From contig NZ_CP021915.1 of NCBI RefSeq assembly GCF_002814095.1, positions 62,001 to 126,000 on the forward strand: 64,000 nt of DNA. Direction: 5' to 3'. The translations under genes and the position numbers were made by a program. Source of the DNA: Sagittula sp. P11 (lineage in GTDB: Bacteria; Pseudomonadota; Alphaproteobacteria; Rhodobacterales; Rhodobacteraceae). Positions within the stretch are counted from its first letter, which is position 1, and every line of letters begins with the position of its first letter. Of the stretch, positions 15,287 through 24,156 are shown piece after piece. Below the pieces are notes generated by a model. That model ran no database searches. It was not told the origin of the DNA and worked only from the letters and a program-made list of their open reading frames with translations.

Positions 15287-16120
15287 TTATGTTAATTTCC
15301 AGACTCCGCCATCTTGTACCACCCGCGACTCAGACAACAGCTTCTCCAGATGCGCCGCAACGTTTCGTTCTGCGGCCATTGCGATATGTGGGTCGGTTTT
15401 CTGGTAGACGGAAGCGGCGATATTCTGGACCGAACCCGGGGTGTTTGAGAGGTGGGCGAGGATCTCCGCCTCGCGACGCATGCGGTTGGAAAGCAACCGT
15501 TTGACGTAAGGTTGCGGATCCCGGAGTATAGGTCCGTGCCCCGGACAGTAGATCCTATCGTCGCGCTCAATCAGCCGCTGTAGCTGCGCGCAGTAGTCGT
15601 GCATGTTTCCGTCAGGGGGGCTGACGATCGAACTGTTCCAGCTCATAACGTGGTCGCCCGTGAAGAGCACTCCGTCAGGTCTCGCGAAACAAAGGTGGTC
15701 GCTCGCGTGACCAGGTGTGTGCAGGACGGTAAGACCGGCAATGACCTGTCCGTCCTCCAGAAACCGGTCAGGTCGAAATGCATCGTCAGGGAATGCCCGT
15801 GAGGCATAAACAGGTGCGTCTGTCCGTGCTCGCAGGGCTGGGACGACTCCAAAATGATCAGAATGGTGGTGTGTGAGCAGAATCCCGGATGGTTTGGCCC
15901 CCAAATTTTCGATGATTGCCTCGAAATGTGTACTGTCTTCTGCTGGGCCGGGGTCGATTATGAACCGACCATCAGGCGTATCAATGATGTAGCTATTTGT
16001 CCCGTGGTAGGTCATCTTTCCGGGATTGTTCGCGACGATCCTCAGAATTCCAGGGGCCAATTCGACTCCCTTCGCGCGGCAAGGCTCCGGCTCTGAGAAA
16101 AACATGCTGCTTCTTTTCAT
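15287..16120 (-). CDS. MBL-fold metallohydrolase
   Basis: A 277-residue metallo-beta-lactamase-fold enzyme. Metal ligands: HHHSDH (about residue 83-88), the histidine in HTPGHASDH, the aspartate in FTGDHVM, and the histidine in CPGHGP. A C-terminal winged-helix-like tail (about 205-277) is typical of LACTB2-like hydrolases. The family cleaves thioesters, RNA or glyoxalase-type substrates, so a CoA-thioester hydrolase would fit the neighbourhood, but substrate is not readable. Two starts are plausible, ATG at 16120 and ATG at 16105 (MFFSEPEP), the latter with AGAAG just upstream. It lies beyond the hairpin that ends the bioY operon. Confidence 0.85.
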   Translation of the reverse strand: MKRSSMFFSEPEPCRAKGVELAPGILRIVANNPGKMTYHGTNSYIIDTPDGRFIIDPGPAEDSTHFEAIIENLGAKPSGILLTHHHSDHFGVVPALRARTDAPVYASRAFPDDAFRPDRFLEDGQVIAGLTVLHTPGHASDHLCFARPDGVLFTGDHVMSWNSSIVSPPDGNMHDYCAQLQRLIERDDRIYCPGHGPILRDPQPYVKRLLSNRMRREAEILAHLSNTPGSVQNIAASVYQKTDPHIAMAAERNVAAHLEKLLSESRVVQDGGVWKLT

Positions 16121-16259
16121 TGTGTGCGACCAGTTATTGATTGCGAACAATCCGGTTCGCACAGTTTTGTGCGTTGCTCTCGCATGGCGCCGGAAACCTC
16201 AGGCTGGCGTCCGGTGCCTACCAAATCTGGCATCGGACCATTTCAACTTATATCGGACT

Positions 16260-16296
16260 AAGACCGTATGAGACTAAAACAGTCTGATACGGTCTT
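16260..16296 (-). terminator. Hairpin 11 bases after bioY, likely operon terminator
   Basis: AAGACCGTAT pairs perfectly with ATACGGTCTT. After one mismatch AGACT pairs with AGTCT, leaving a five-base loop AAAAC (about 15 of 16 pairs). It directly follows the bioY stop on the minus strand. The T-run after it is poor, so termination may need Rho. Confidence 0.6.
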
Positions 16297-16306
16297 GGGC
16301 TGGCAG

Positions 16307-16873
16307 TCACACAGCGCGGCGATTATGGTAAGCAGAATACAGAACTACAGCAATTGTCGCCTTCGTCAGATCCCCGATCAGGAATGGGTAAAGCCCGGCG
16401 TTCAGCAATTCCTCGCCATAACCGACAAAGCCACCCAACCAGAACAGCCCTGCGCAATACATGAGTATCGAGCCCGAAAAGACCGCGACAGATGCTCTGA
16501 ATGAAGGCCAAAGTCCTTGCAGTGCTTGAACAACCCAACCGGCAGCCGCCGCTGCAAGTGCGAAGCCTACCAGGTATCCGCCTGTGGGACCCGCGATATA
16601 TGCCAGTCCTGCCGGAGCCGGAGGCGTGCCTGCGAAGACCGGCAGGCCAAGCAGACCTTCAAAAAGGTATGTCACAACAACAAGACTACTACGCACCGGC
16701 CCCAGGAAAAGACCCAGACCCAAGACAACCAAGGTCTGTGTAGACATAGGTACGGGGTAGAACGGCACCACGATTTTGGCGGATATTGTCAGAAGAATTG
16801 TGCCGACGAGTATTATCGAGATCTCTCGGGTCAGTCTTGCGACTGATCGGCTTTGAGTGGTTTCCAGATTCAT
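16307..16873 (-). CDS. bioY: BioY biotin transporter substrate-binding membrane protein
   Basis: A 188-residue membrane protein with about six hydrophobic helices, of the BioY S-component family of ECF transporters. Family motifs visible: AKIVVPFYPVPMSTQTLVVL near residues 32-51 and YLFEGLLGLPVF followed by GPTGGYLVGFALAA. BioY captures biotin; some BioY proteins work alone, others with the EcfA/EcfT energy module, and none of those genes is in view. It is the last gene of an operon that encodes a biotin-dependent carboxylase, so it would supply the cofactor for the three carboxylases of this window. AAGGACG upstream of the ATG serves as ribosome-binding site. Confidence 0.93.
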   Translation of the reverse strand: MNLETTQSRSVARLTREISIILVGTILLTISAKIVVPFYPVPMSTQTLVVLGLGLFLGPVRSSLVVVTYLFEGLLGLPVFAGTPPAPAGLAYIAGPTGGYLVGFALAAAAAGWVVQALQGLWPSFRASVAVFSGSILMYCAGLFWLGGFVGYGEELLNAGLYPFLIGDLTKATIAVVLYSAYHNRRAV

Positions 16874-16921
16874 CTTTTTCGTCCTTGTTTCTGTAGATTG
16901 TTACTTTTTTGGATAGTAAGC

Positions 16922-18088
16922 TCACATGCGCTTGGCGACTTCTTCCAACATGACTTCGCTCGCCCCGCCGCCGATGGCCTGCACACGGGCATCGCGTGAC
17001 ATGCGTTCCACCGGTGTTTCGCGCATATAGCCCATACCGCCATGAAACTGGACGCAGTCATAGAGCACGCTGTTCACCAGTTCGCCGCAATAGGCTTTGA
17101 CCATCGAGACCTCTTTCACGCAGTCACGGCCCGCGGCATCCAAACCGGCGGCGTGATAGACCAGCTGACGCCCTGCCACGATCCGCGTCTGACAGTCGGC
17201 CAGTCGCTGGCGCACGGCCTGCTTGTCCCAAAGAGCGCCGCCAAAGGCCTTGCGCTGCTTGACGTAATCCACAGTTATGTCCAGCGCGGTTTGCGCCTCG
17301 GCACAGGCCATCGCACCCAGCACGATGCGTTCGTTCTGGAAGTTCTTCATTACCGAATAGAAGCCGTGGTTGACCTCGCCCAAAACGTTTTCGGTCGGGA
17401 TGCGGACTTCTTCGAAGATCAGTTCGGCAGTGTCCGAGCACAGCCAGCCGGTCTTATTCAACGCCCGGCCCACCGAAAAGCCCGGCGTGCCCTTTTCGAC
17501 CGCGAACATGGTGATCCCGCGCGACCCCTTGGCATCGGGATCGGTCTTGGCACCGACAAAGTAGAGATCGCCATGCACGCCGTTGGTGATGAACATCTTG
17601 GTGCCGTTCAGCACCCAGTCCGACCCGTCCCGCACCGCGCGGGTGCGCATGCCGGCCACGTCCGAGCCCGCGCCCGGTTCAGTCACAGCAACGGCGGTGA
17701 TCATTTCGCCCGAGACGATCGACGGCATCCAGCGCGCCTTCTGTTCGGGCGTGCCGGCGTTTTCCAGATGCGGCGAGGCCATGTCGGTGTGGACCAGAAC
17801 CGTGGCCGAGAACCCGCCGAAAGTGGATCGCCCGACCTCTTCGGCCAAAACCACGCTGGACATCACGTCCAGCCCCGCGCCGCCATACTGTTCGTCATAG
17901 CGCATCCCCAGCACGCCGAGATCACCCATCCGGCGCAGCACGTCGCGGGGTACCTTGCCCTCCTCCTCCCAAGGCTCGGCCTTGGCGATCACCTCGGCTT
18001 CAATGAACCGGCGCAACTGGTTGCGGATCAACTCGAGGTCTTCGTTGAACGGGCCGGTGACCTGAGTAATGCTGTCTTGTCTGGTCAT
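16922..18088 (-). CDS. Acyl-CoA dehydrogenase (isovaleryl/long-chain type)
   Basis: A 388-residue flavoenzyme that would oxidise an acyl-CoA to the 2-enoyl-CoA. The three domains are in order: helical N-terminus, middle beta domain with VTEPGAGSDVAGMRT and MFITNG, and C-terminal helical domain with QFHGGMGYMRE. The glutamate in NERIVLG matches the catalytic base position of isovaleryl and long-chain dehydrogenases, while the medium-chain position reads GGGASE, without a base. Among known systems it recalls AtuD/LiuA. It starts at MTRQD, overlapping the carboxylase stop by ATGA, with GAGGAAAAC as ribosome-binding site. Confidence 0.92.
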   Translation of the reverse strand: MTRQDSITQVTGPFNEDLELIRNQLRRFIEAEVIAKAEPWEEEGKVPRDVLRRMGDLGVLGMRYDEQYGGAGLDVMSSVVLAEEVGRSTFGGFSATVLVHTDMASPHLENAGTPEQKARWMPSIVSGEMITAVAVTEPGAGSDVAGMRTRAVRDGSDWVLNGTKMFITNGVHGDLYFVGAKTDPDAKGSRGITMFAVEKGTPGFSVGRALNKTGWLCSDTAELIFEEVRIPTENVLGEVNHGFYSVMKNFQNERIVLGAMACAEAQTALDITVDYVKQRKAFGGALWDKQAVRQRLADCQTRIVAGRQLVYHAAGLDAAGRDCVKEVSMVKAYCGELVNSVLYDCVQFHGGMGYMRETPVERMSRDARVQAIGGGASEVMLEEVAKRM

Positions 18089-20088
18089 GTGTTTTCCTCT
18101 GGATCGAGTTTGATAAGTGGGGCGTGCCCGGCGACCGTATCGCCGGGTGCACAATAGATTTCAGTCACCACGCCCGCGACCGGCGCGGGCAGGCTTTGCA
18201 ACAGCTTCATGGCCTCAAGCACCACCAGGGTGTCACCGGCTTTGACGCGGTCGCCGAGTGCGACGCGCACCTCGGCCACGGCGCCGGGCATGGGTGCGGA
18301 CAACAGGTCAGCGACGCCAGACCCGCCGGTGGCACGTTGCAGATGCTGGTCTTCCAGCGTACGCAGGTCTGTCGCGGTCATTCCAGCAGGGGTTTGCAGG
18401 TGCACTCGCCAGTGACTCGGCGCGCGCACGACGTAAGCGATGCGCGAAAACGGAACCCCATCGATGCGTCCGCTCAGTCGGCATCCTGTTAAAGCGGCAC
18501 TCTCGACCGTGATGGTCTGGCCGTCCGGCTGAATGGCAGTCAACCCCGACCCGGAGCCGTTCATGCGGATCGGTTCGTCTTTGGTTGTGTCCCAATAGAA
18601 GGCCGCGCCGGACTGTCTCGCAGGGGCTGTGAGTCGCCATGACCCCAGGCTTTCCCAGGGCGACGCGCCCGCCGGCACGAGACGCAGATGCAGCGCCATC
18701 GCGGCAAAGGCCATGTCCCGGGGATCAGCGGACGGTTCAGTCCAGCCGCCTGGAAACATCTCGGGCAGGCCCGAGGTATGGTGACGGAACGCCTCAAAAT
18801 CCGGGTGTGTCAGCAACGCGCGCTGATAGGCCAGGTTCAGACCGACGCCACCGACGGCAAAGGCATCCATTGCGACGACCGCCTGACGGATCGCACCGGC
18901 CCGGTCCGGCGCGTGGACGATCAGCTTGGCAATCATCGAATCGTAATGGTGGCTGACGACCGAGCCTGCCTCGACCCCGGTATCGAGCCGCACGCCGGCG
19001 GGCGGAGCCCAAAGGCTGATCTCGCCCGTTTCGGGGCGGAAATTCTCGGCCGGGTTTTCGGCGGCGATGCGGATTTCAATCGCGTGCCCGTCGAATTTCA
19101 CATCCGATTGCGCCAGTGTCAGCGGCTCGCCCCGCGCGATGCGCAACTGCCATTCAACAAGGTCGATGCCGGTGATTGCCTCAGTCACGGGGTGTTCGAC
19201 CTGCAAGCGGGTGTTCATTTCCAGAAAGTAGTATTCACCGCGCCCGGGGTCATAGAGGTATTCCACCGTCCCGGCGGAGCGATAGCCGATCGCCAGCGCC
19301 AACCGCACCGCTGCAGCACGCATGCGGTCGCGCACAGCCTCGGGAAGATCGGCGGCGGGGGCTTCTTCGATCAGCTTTTGGTGGTTGCGTTGCAGCGAAC
19401 AATCGCGGTCGCCCAGATGCAGCACGGTGCCGTGAGTGTCGCCCAGAACCTGCACTTCGACGTGGCGGGCACGGGGCGCATAGCGTTCGAGGAACACCGC
19501 CGGATCGCCGAAGGCGCTCTGCGCTTCGGCCCGGGCAGATGCAATCGCTTCGGGTGCGTCGCCCAGATCGGAGACAAGCCGCATCCCGCGTCCGCCGCCG
19601 CCGGCGCTGGCCTTGACCAGAAAGGGGGTGCCAAGCGCCTCGGCCTCTTGCAGCAGGCGCGCGTCGGACTGATCCTCGCCGCGATAGCCGGGCAGGACGG
19701 GCACGCCTGCGGCTTCGGCGGCAGCCTTGGCCTCGATCTTGGAGCCCATCCGCGCGATAGCGTCGGGTTCCGGCCCGATGAACACAAGGCCCGCCGCCTC
19801 GACCGCCGCCGCGAAACCGGCATTCTCAGACAGAAAACCATAGCCCGGGTGCACCGCACCCGCGCCCGTCGCCCGCGCGGCCTCAAGGATGGCCTCGACG
19901 TTCAAATAACTGTCCGACGGGGCGGCTCCGCCGATGCAGACGGCATGATCGGCCTCGGCCACGAAGGGCGCGTCGCGGTCCGCCTCTGAGAACACCGCTA
20001 CGTTTTCCAGCCCCAGTTTGCGGCACCCGCGCTGGATGCGCCGGGCAATCTCGCCCCGGTTGGCGATCAAAACGCGGGTGAAGCTCAT
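18085..20088 (-). CDS. Acyl-CoA carboxylase alpha subunit (biotin carboxylase plus biotin carrier), system 1
   Basis: A 667-residue protein, close to the usual methylcrotonyl- or geranyl-CoA carboxylase alpha length. The biotin carboxylase domain (1-450) opens with ANRGEIARRI and carries GFLSENAGFA, the ATP-grasp loop SAGGGGRGMRLV and EMNTRLQVEHPVTE. A linker domain follows, and the C-terminal biotinyl domain has the biotin lysine in EAMKLL. It carboxylates biotin with bicarbonate and ATP for the carboxyltransferase encoded two genes upstream. The start MSFTRV overlaps the hydratase stop (ATGA); an alternative ATG lies 12 bases upstream. Order in the operon resembles liu/atu clusters. Confidence 0.93.
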   Translation of the reverse strand: MSFTRVLIANRGEIARRIQRGCRKLGLENVAVFSEADRDAPFVAEADHAVCIGGAAPSDSYLNVEAILEAARATGAGAVHPGYGFLSENAGFAAAVEAAGLVFIGPEPDAIARMGSKIEAKAAAEAAGVPVLPGYRGEDQSDARLLQEAEALGTPFLVKASAGGGGRGMRLVSDLGDAPEAIASARAEAQSAFGDPAVFLERYAPRARHVEVQVLGDTHGTVLHLGDRDCSLQRNHQKLIEEAPAADLPEAVRDRMRAAAVRLALAIGYRSAGTVEYLYDPGRGEYYFLEMNTRLQVEHPVTEAITGIDLVEWQLRIARGEPLTLAQSDVKFDGHAIEIRIAAENPAENFRPETGEISLWAPPAGVRLDTGVEAGSVVSHHYDSMIAKLIVHAPDRAGAIRQAVVAMDAFAVGGVGLNLAYQRALLTHPDFEAFRHHTSGLPEMFPGGWTEPSADPRDMAFAAMALHLRLVPAGASPWESLGSWRLTAPARQSGAAFYWDTTKDEPIRMNGSGSGLTAIQPDGQTITVESAALTGCRLSGRIDGVPFSRIAYVVRAPSHWRVHLQTPAGMTATDLRTLEDQHLQRATGGSGVADLLSAPMPGAVAEVRVALGDRVKAGDTLVVLEAMKLLQSLPAPVAGVVTEIYCAPGDTVAGHAPLIKLDPEENT

Positions 20089-20879
20089 TTCACCCGCCAT
20101 GACGGAACGCCCTTGTTGATGAAGCTGTTGATGCCTTCGATACCTTCCTCCGTCTCCCACGCATCGGCCAGCCGGTCGGCGGTGTAGATCATATTGGTCT
20201 CCAGATCGTGGGACGCGACATAGGCGATCAGCGCCTTGGTATCGGCCACGGCACCCGGCGCGGCCTGAAGGTGATCATGCACCAACCGGTTCACCGTGGC
20301 GTCCAGGTCGGTCGGCGCGACAACTTCGGTCAACAGACCGATCCGCTCGGCGCGGACCGTGTCGAACAACGCCCCTGACAGCATGGTTTCACGCGAATGC
20401 ACCTTGCCGATGCGGGCCACCACATAAGGCGATATATTCGCGGGCAGAAGGCCCAGTTTGACCTCGGTCAGACCGAAGCGCGCGTCTTCGGCGCCGATGG
20501 TGTAGTCGCAGACGGAGATCATGCCGACACCGCCACCGTAGGCCGGGCCGTTGATCCGCCCGATCAAGGGCTTAGGCAGCGTGTCAAGACGGCGCAACAG
20601 CAGCGCCAGCGTGGCGCTTTGTGCGACCCTTTCACTACGGGTTTTCTCGACGTTAGAGGCGAACCAGTTGAAATCGCCGCCCGCGCAGAAGCTCTTGCCC
20701 GCGCCGGTCAGGACCACAATACGCACATCGTCATCTGCAGCCAGCTTTTCTGCGGCATCGTATAGCTCTGCGATCAATTCGCCATTCAGCGCGTTGTGTT
20801 TGTCGGGGCGGTTGAGCGTCAGCGTGGCGACGCCGCGCGCATCAGTTTCGACAAGGATCGTGTTGTAGGTATTGGTCAA
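20085..20879 (-). CDS. Enoyl-CoA hydratase/isomerase family protein
   Basis: A 264-residue crotonase-fold enzyme. The first oxyanion segment SFCAGGDF (near residue 66) and the second GPAYGGGVGMISVCDYTIG (near 113) are present, and the glutamate-bearing loop FGLTEVKLGLLPA follows. Placed between the two carboxylase subunit genes, it most resembles the methylglutaconyl-CoA (LiuC) or isohexenylglutaconyl-CoA (AtuE) hydratases that act on the carboxylase product; that assignment is from context. It overlaps the alpha subunit gene by ATGA. Confidence 0.9.
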   Translation of the reverse strand: MTNTYNTILVETDARGVATLTLNRPDKHNALNGELIAELYDAAEKLAADDDVRIVVLTGAGKSFCAGGDFNWFASNVEKTRSERVAQSATLALLLRRLDTLPKPLIGRINGPAYGGGVGMISVCDYTIGAEDARFGLTEVKLGLLPANISPYVVARIGKVHSRETMLSGALFDTVRAERIGLLTEVVAPTDLDATVNRLVHDHLQAAPGAVADTKALIAYVASHDLETNMIYTADRLADAWETEEGIEGINSFINKGVPSWRVK

Positions 20880-20888
20880 CTTGAAGCC

Positions 20889-22487
20889 TCACATTCTGAA
20901 TACAGGCGTATGGCGACCGGCTTCGGGCACCGATGTCACGATGGCCAGGCACAGGCCAAGGATATCGCGGGTTTGCGCGGGTTCGATCAGCCCGTCATCC
21001 CAAAGCCGCGAGGTGGCATAATAGGGATCGGACTGTTCACCATACTGGGCCCGAACCTGCTCCTCGATCAGCTTCATGTCGGCCTCCATCTTGCCCGGGT
21101 CGCCCCCTTTCTGGCGGCGCAGTTCCAGCATCACATTTGTGGCGATGTCGGCAGACATGGTGGCCAGTTCCGCCGTGGGCCAGGCAAAGAGAAAATTCGG
21201 GGCGAAACCACGTCCGCACATGCCGTAGTTGCCTGCCCCGTATGAGCCGCCCAAGAGGACCGACAGGCGCGGCACCTTGGCAACCGACATGGCATAGACC
21301 AGCTTGGCACTGTCTTTGGCAATGCCGCCGCGCTCGGCTTCGGTGCCGACCATGAAGCCCGAGATGTTGTGGAGGAACAAAAGCGGTATGTTGCGTTGAT
21401 CGCACATCGACACGAATTGCGCGCCCTTGAGCGAACTGTCGGACACAAGCGCCCCATTATTTGCGAGAATGCCCACTCGATAGCCGTGAATCCGCGCGGT
21501 GCCGCAGACCAGCGTCTCACCCCATCCGGGCTTGAATTCGCGGAATTCGCCGGCGTCGATCATGCGCAGCAGAACCTCGCGCATGTCATAGGGCTGTTTG
21601 CGATCGGCGCTGATGACGCCAAGCAGTTCCTCTGGGTTGCGCGCCGGCGGCGCGCAGGTTGCATCGGGACCCATCGGGCGCGACAGGCCCAGTTCGGATA
21701 CGATGTCGCGCATCAGAGCAAGCGCATGATACTCGTCCTCGGCCAGATGGTCAGACACACCGGAGACGCGCGAATGCATCTCGGCCCCCCCCAATGTTTC
21801 TCCATCAACCTCTTCGTTGATCGCCACCTTGACGATCGAGGGGCCGCCCAGATGGATGCGTGCGTTGCCGCGTACCATGATGACTTCGTCCGACAGGGCC
21901 GGGATATAGGCCCCACCGGCCGTGCAGCCTCCAAAGACCGCCGAGATCTGCGGCAGGCCGCTCGCGGACATGTTGGTTTGACGATAAAAGGAATTGCCGA
22001 AATGGCGGGCATCGGGGAAAACCCGGTCCTGCTCTGGCAGATAGGCACCGCCGCAATCCACCAGATAGAGGCAGGGCAGCCGGTTCTCGGCTGCGATTTC
22101 CTGGGCGCGGATGTGTTTCTGCACGGTTTCGTGATAGAAAGACCCACCCTTCACTGTCGCATCGTTGGCGATCACAACGCAGGGAAGCCCGTGGACGATC
22201 CCGATACCGGTCACGATTCCCGCACCGGGCACCTCGCCCCCGTATTGACCGTAGGCGGCAAGCGACGACAGCTCAAGAAACGCAGTGCCCGTATCCACCA
22301 GCAGGTCGATCCGTTCGCGAACCAACAGCTTGCTGCGCTTGCGATGCCGCGCGACCATGTCGGGGCGGCCGCCAGCCGTTGCTTCGGCGATCCGCGCGCG
22401 CAGCGTTTCGACGCGCTCGCTTTGTGCGGCGTGGTTGCGGGTGTAGGTCTCTGATGCGGTCAGCACCGCTGTTTCAAGACGTGCCAT
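20889..22487 (-). CDS. Acyl-CoA carboxyltransferase (beta subunit), system 1
   Basis: A 532-residue carboxyltransferase with the two crotonase-like halves. N-half motifs: RERIDLLVDTGTAFLEL, IANDATVKGGSFYHETV, and GGCTAGGAYIPALSDE. C-half motifs: GILANNGALVSDSSLKGAQF, HNISGFMVG and GGSYGAGNYGMCGRGFAP. The VKGG stretch and overall layout are of the methylcrotonyl/geranyl-CoA carboxylase type rather than propionyl-CoA carboxylase. It transfers the carboxyl group from biotin to the gamma carbon of a 3-methyl-2-enoyl-CoA. The start MARLET lies four bases after the tetR stop. Confidence 0.93.
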   Translation of the reverse strand: MARLETAVLTASETYTRNHAAQSERVETLRARIAEATAGGRPDMVARHRKRSKLLVRERIDLLVDTGTAFLELSSLAAYGQYGGEVPGAGIVTGIGIVHGLPCVVIANDATVKGGSFYHETVQKHIRAQEIAAENRLPCLYLVDCGGAYLPEQDRVFPDARHFGNSFYRQTNMSASGLPQISAVFGGCTAGGAYIPALSDEVIMVRGNARIHLGGPSIVKVAINEEVDGETLGGAEMHSRVSGVSDHLAEDEYHALALMRDIVSELGLSRPMGPDATCAPPARNPEELLGVISADRKQPYDMREVLLRMIDAGEFREFKPGWGETLVCGTARIHGYRVGILANNGALVSDSSLKGAQFVSMCDQRNIPLLFLHNISGFMVGTEAERGGIAKDSAKLVYAMSVAKVPRLSVLLGGSYGAGNYGMCGRGFAPNFLFAWPTAELATMSADIATNVMLELRRQKGGDPGKMEADMKLIEEQVRAQYGEQSDPYYATSRLWDDGLIEPAQTRDILGLCLAIVTSVPEAGRHTPVFRM

Positions 22488-22491
22488 GAAG

Positions 22492-23121
22492 TCAGGTATC
22501 CTGTCTTTGGAGTATCCCGTTGAGGAACACATCGGCATAGGTGCGTGACAACGCATCGGCGCTACCGCGGTCCGGGTCGAACCAATCGAGCGTGGCGTTC
22601 AATGTACCGATCAGCATCAGGCGCAGGCGACGGATATCGACGTCTTGCTTCAGCGTGCCATCTTTCTTAAGCTGGGACAGAAGACTGTCCCACTCTGCCT
22701 CATAGGCCCTGCGCGTGGGCAAGTTGGCATCCCGGACGGATTGCGGCACCTGCCCGAAAATACGCACATTCGCCGATGTATAATCGCTCACATCAAGAAG
22801 CGCGCGCAAATGCGCCCGGATCGCAGAGCGCAGGATCGTTTCGCCATCGGTATCGGCTGGCAGGTCGGTGATGGCGTCTCTCATACTCGCGTGAACGACC
22901 CGAATCCCTGCATCAAGAACGGCCGCGACGATCTCGTCCTTGGAACCGAAATGATAGTATATGCTACCCGCCTTGATCCCGGCGGCCTCGGCAATTTTTC
23001 GGAGCGAAACGGACCCGTAGCCTTGTTCGCGGAAAAGCCGCGCGGCAATGTCCAGCACCCCGTCCCGTCCGACCGCGCTGCGCGATGTCTCGTTGACTTT
23101 GCTTGCAGTGCTTTGTGCCAT
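22492..23121 (-). CDS. TetR-family regulator (single-domain)
   Basis: A 209-residue repressor-type protein. The N-terminal HTH covers about residues 18-65 (VSLRKIAEAAGIKAGSIYYHFGSKDEI). The C-terminal ligand domain contains DYTSANVRIFGQVP and DWFDPDRG, motifs shared with both halves of the tandem regulator at 37662-39062. As the first gene of the carboxylase operon, with a CTAAC-N4-GTTAG palindrome 28 bases before its start, it probably represses its own operon. An acyl-CoA intermediate is the usual ligand of catabolic regulators of this kind. A role over the other operons is inferred from shared sites. Confidence 0.92.
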   Translation of the reverse strand: MAQSTASKVNETSRSAVGRDGVLDIAARLFREQGYGSVSLRKIAEAAGIKAGSIYYHFGSKDEIVAAVLDAGIRVVHASMRDAITDLPADTDGETILRSAIRAHLRALLDVSDYTSANVRIFGQVPQSVRDANLPTRRAYEAEWDSLLSQLKKDGTLKQDVDIRRLRLMLIGTLNATLDWFDPDRGSADALSRTYADVFLNGILQRQDT

Positions 23122-23148
23122 AGACCTTCGTTTCGCCTCAGCGCCTAA

Positions 23149-23162
23149 CTAACGCCTGTTAG
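23149..23162. promoter_or_regulatory. CTAAC-N4-GTTAG operator, site 1 (tetR-carboxylase-bioY operon)
   Basis: CTAACGCCTGTTAG, perfect 5-base arms. On the minus strand a TTGACC (-35-like, 23162-23167) shares its last base with the site, so a bound repressor would block the promoter. No convincing -10 box was found. Confidence 0.75.
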
Positions 23163-23301
23163 GTCAATAGCGCAAGTGAGTCAATCGTCTTAATCGTGCC
23201 CGATTGGAGTTTGCGGGAAATTCCGCATGGGCGACCGCCAAGAGGCCGCCCAGACAACAATGTGCTTGCCCGGACCCCGTTATCGGCTCCGGGCAAATGC
23301 T

Positions 23302-24132
23302 TTAGATCACGAAACCGCCGCCACATATGACGTGCTGCCCCGAAATGAAGTTCGATTCCGGCGCACAGAACAGATAGACGGCACCGGCAGCTTCTTCCGG
23401 AGTGCCGACCCGGCCCAGCGGGATCATGCGCTCCATCTGGGACAGGAGATCGGGATTCACGCCGACCTTGATCTCTTTTTCGTCGACCTTGATTGTGCTG
23501 TTGCCATCAGCGCTACCTTCAGTCAGGCGGGTGCGGATCGGGCCGAAGGCGACGGCGTTGACGTTGACCTTGTAGCGGCCCCATTCCTTGGCCATCGTCC
23601 GGGTGACACCCAGGATGCCGGCCTTGGCGGCGGAATAGTTGATCTGGCCGGCATTCCCGCCAGTGCCCGCGATTGACGAGATGTTGACCACCTTGCGGAA
23701 CACTTCATGTCCGGCGGCGGCCTCTTCCTTTGCCTTGGCGCTGATCACCGGCTGCGCGGCGCGCAGGATCCTGAAGGGGGCCGTCAGGTGAACGTCGATG
23801 ATCGCCTGCCACTGTTCGTCGGTCATTTTCTGAACGACGCTGTCCCAGGTATAGCCCGCATTGTTCACGATGATGTCCAGCCCGCCAAAGCTGTCCATAC
23901 CGGTCTTGATGAACCGTTCGGCAAATCCGTCTTCGGTGACGCTGCCGGCACAGACCACGGCCTCAGCTCCCATTGCGCGCAACGCCTCGGCGGTTTCATT
24001 GGCCGGATCGGCGTCCAGATCGTTGATCACCAGCCGGGCCCCTTCCGACGCGAGTTTGAGAGCGATTTCGCGGCCAATGCCCCGGCCCGAGCCCGTGACC
24101 AGCGCCACGCGCCCGTCGAGTTTTCCAGTCAT
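23302..24132 (-). CDS. Short-chain dehydrogenase, probable 3-hydroxyacyl-CoA dehydrogenase
   Basis: A 276-residue SDR. The NAD(P)-binding GSGRGIGREIA lies near residues 14-24, and an aspartate at the end of the second strand (NDLDAD) suggests NAD preference. NNAGYTW is followed by catalytic Ser-Tyr-Lys in NISSIAG...YSAAKAG, all present. The length and insertion (KAKEEAAAGHEVFRKV) recall the (3R)-hydroxyacyl-CoA dehydrogenase part of multifunctional enzyme 2. It is 24 bases downstream of the SCP2-type thiolase gene in the same operon, so it would make the 3-ketoacyl-CoA that the thiolase cleaves. Confidence 0.9.
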   Translation of the reverse strand: MTGKLDGRVALVTGSGRGIGREIALKLASEGARLVINDLDADPANETAEALRAMGAEAVVCAGSVTEDGFAERFIKTGMDSFGGLDIIVNNAGYTWDSVVQKMTDEQWQAIIDVHLTAPFRILRAAQPVISAKAKEEAAAGHEVFRKVVNISSIAGTGGNAGQINYSAAKAGILGVTRTMAKEWGRYKVNVNAVAFGPIRTRLTEGSADGNSTIKVDEKEIKVGVNPDLLSQMERMIPLGRVGTPEEAAGAVYLFCAPESNFISGQHVICGGGFVI

Positions 24133-24156
24133 ATTAATTCCTCCCGAAGGGCGCTA

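Noticed and set aside
18688-19989. A 433-codon plus-strand frame opposite the biotin carboxylase gene
   Set aside because: Antisense shadow: His/Arg/Gly-rich, no recognisable fold, while the opposite strand is a complete carboxylase alpha subunit.
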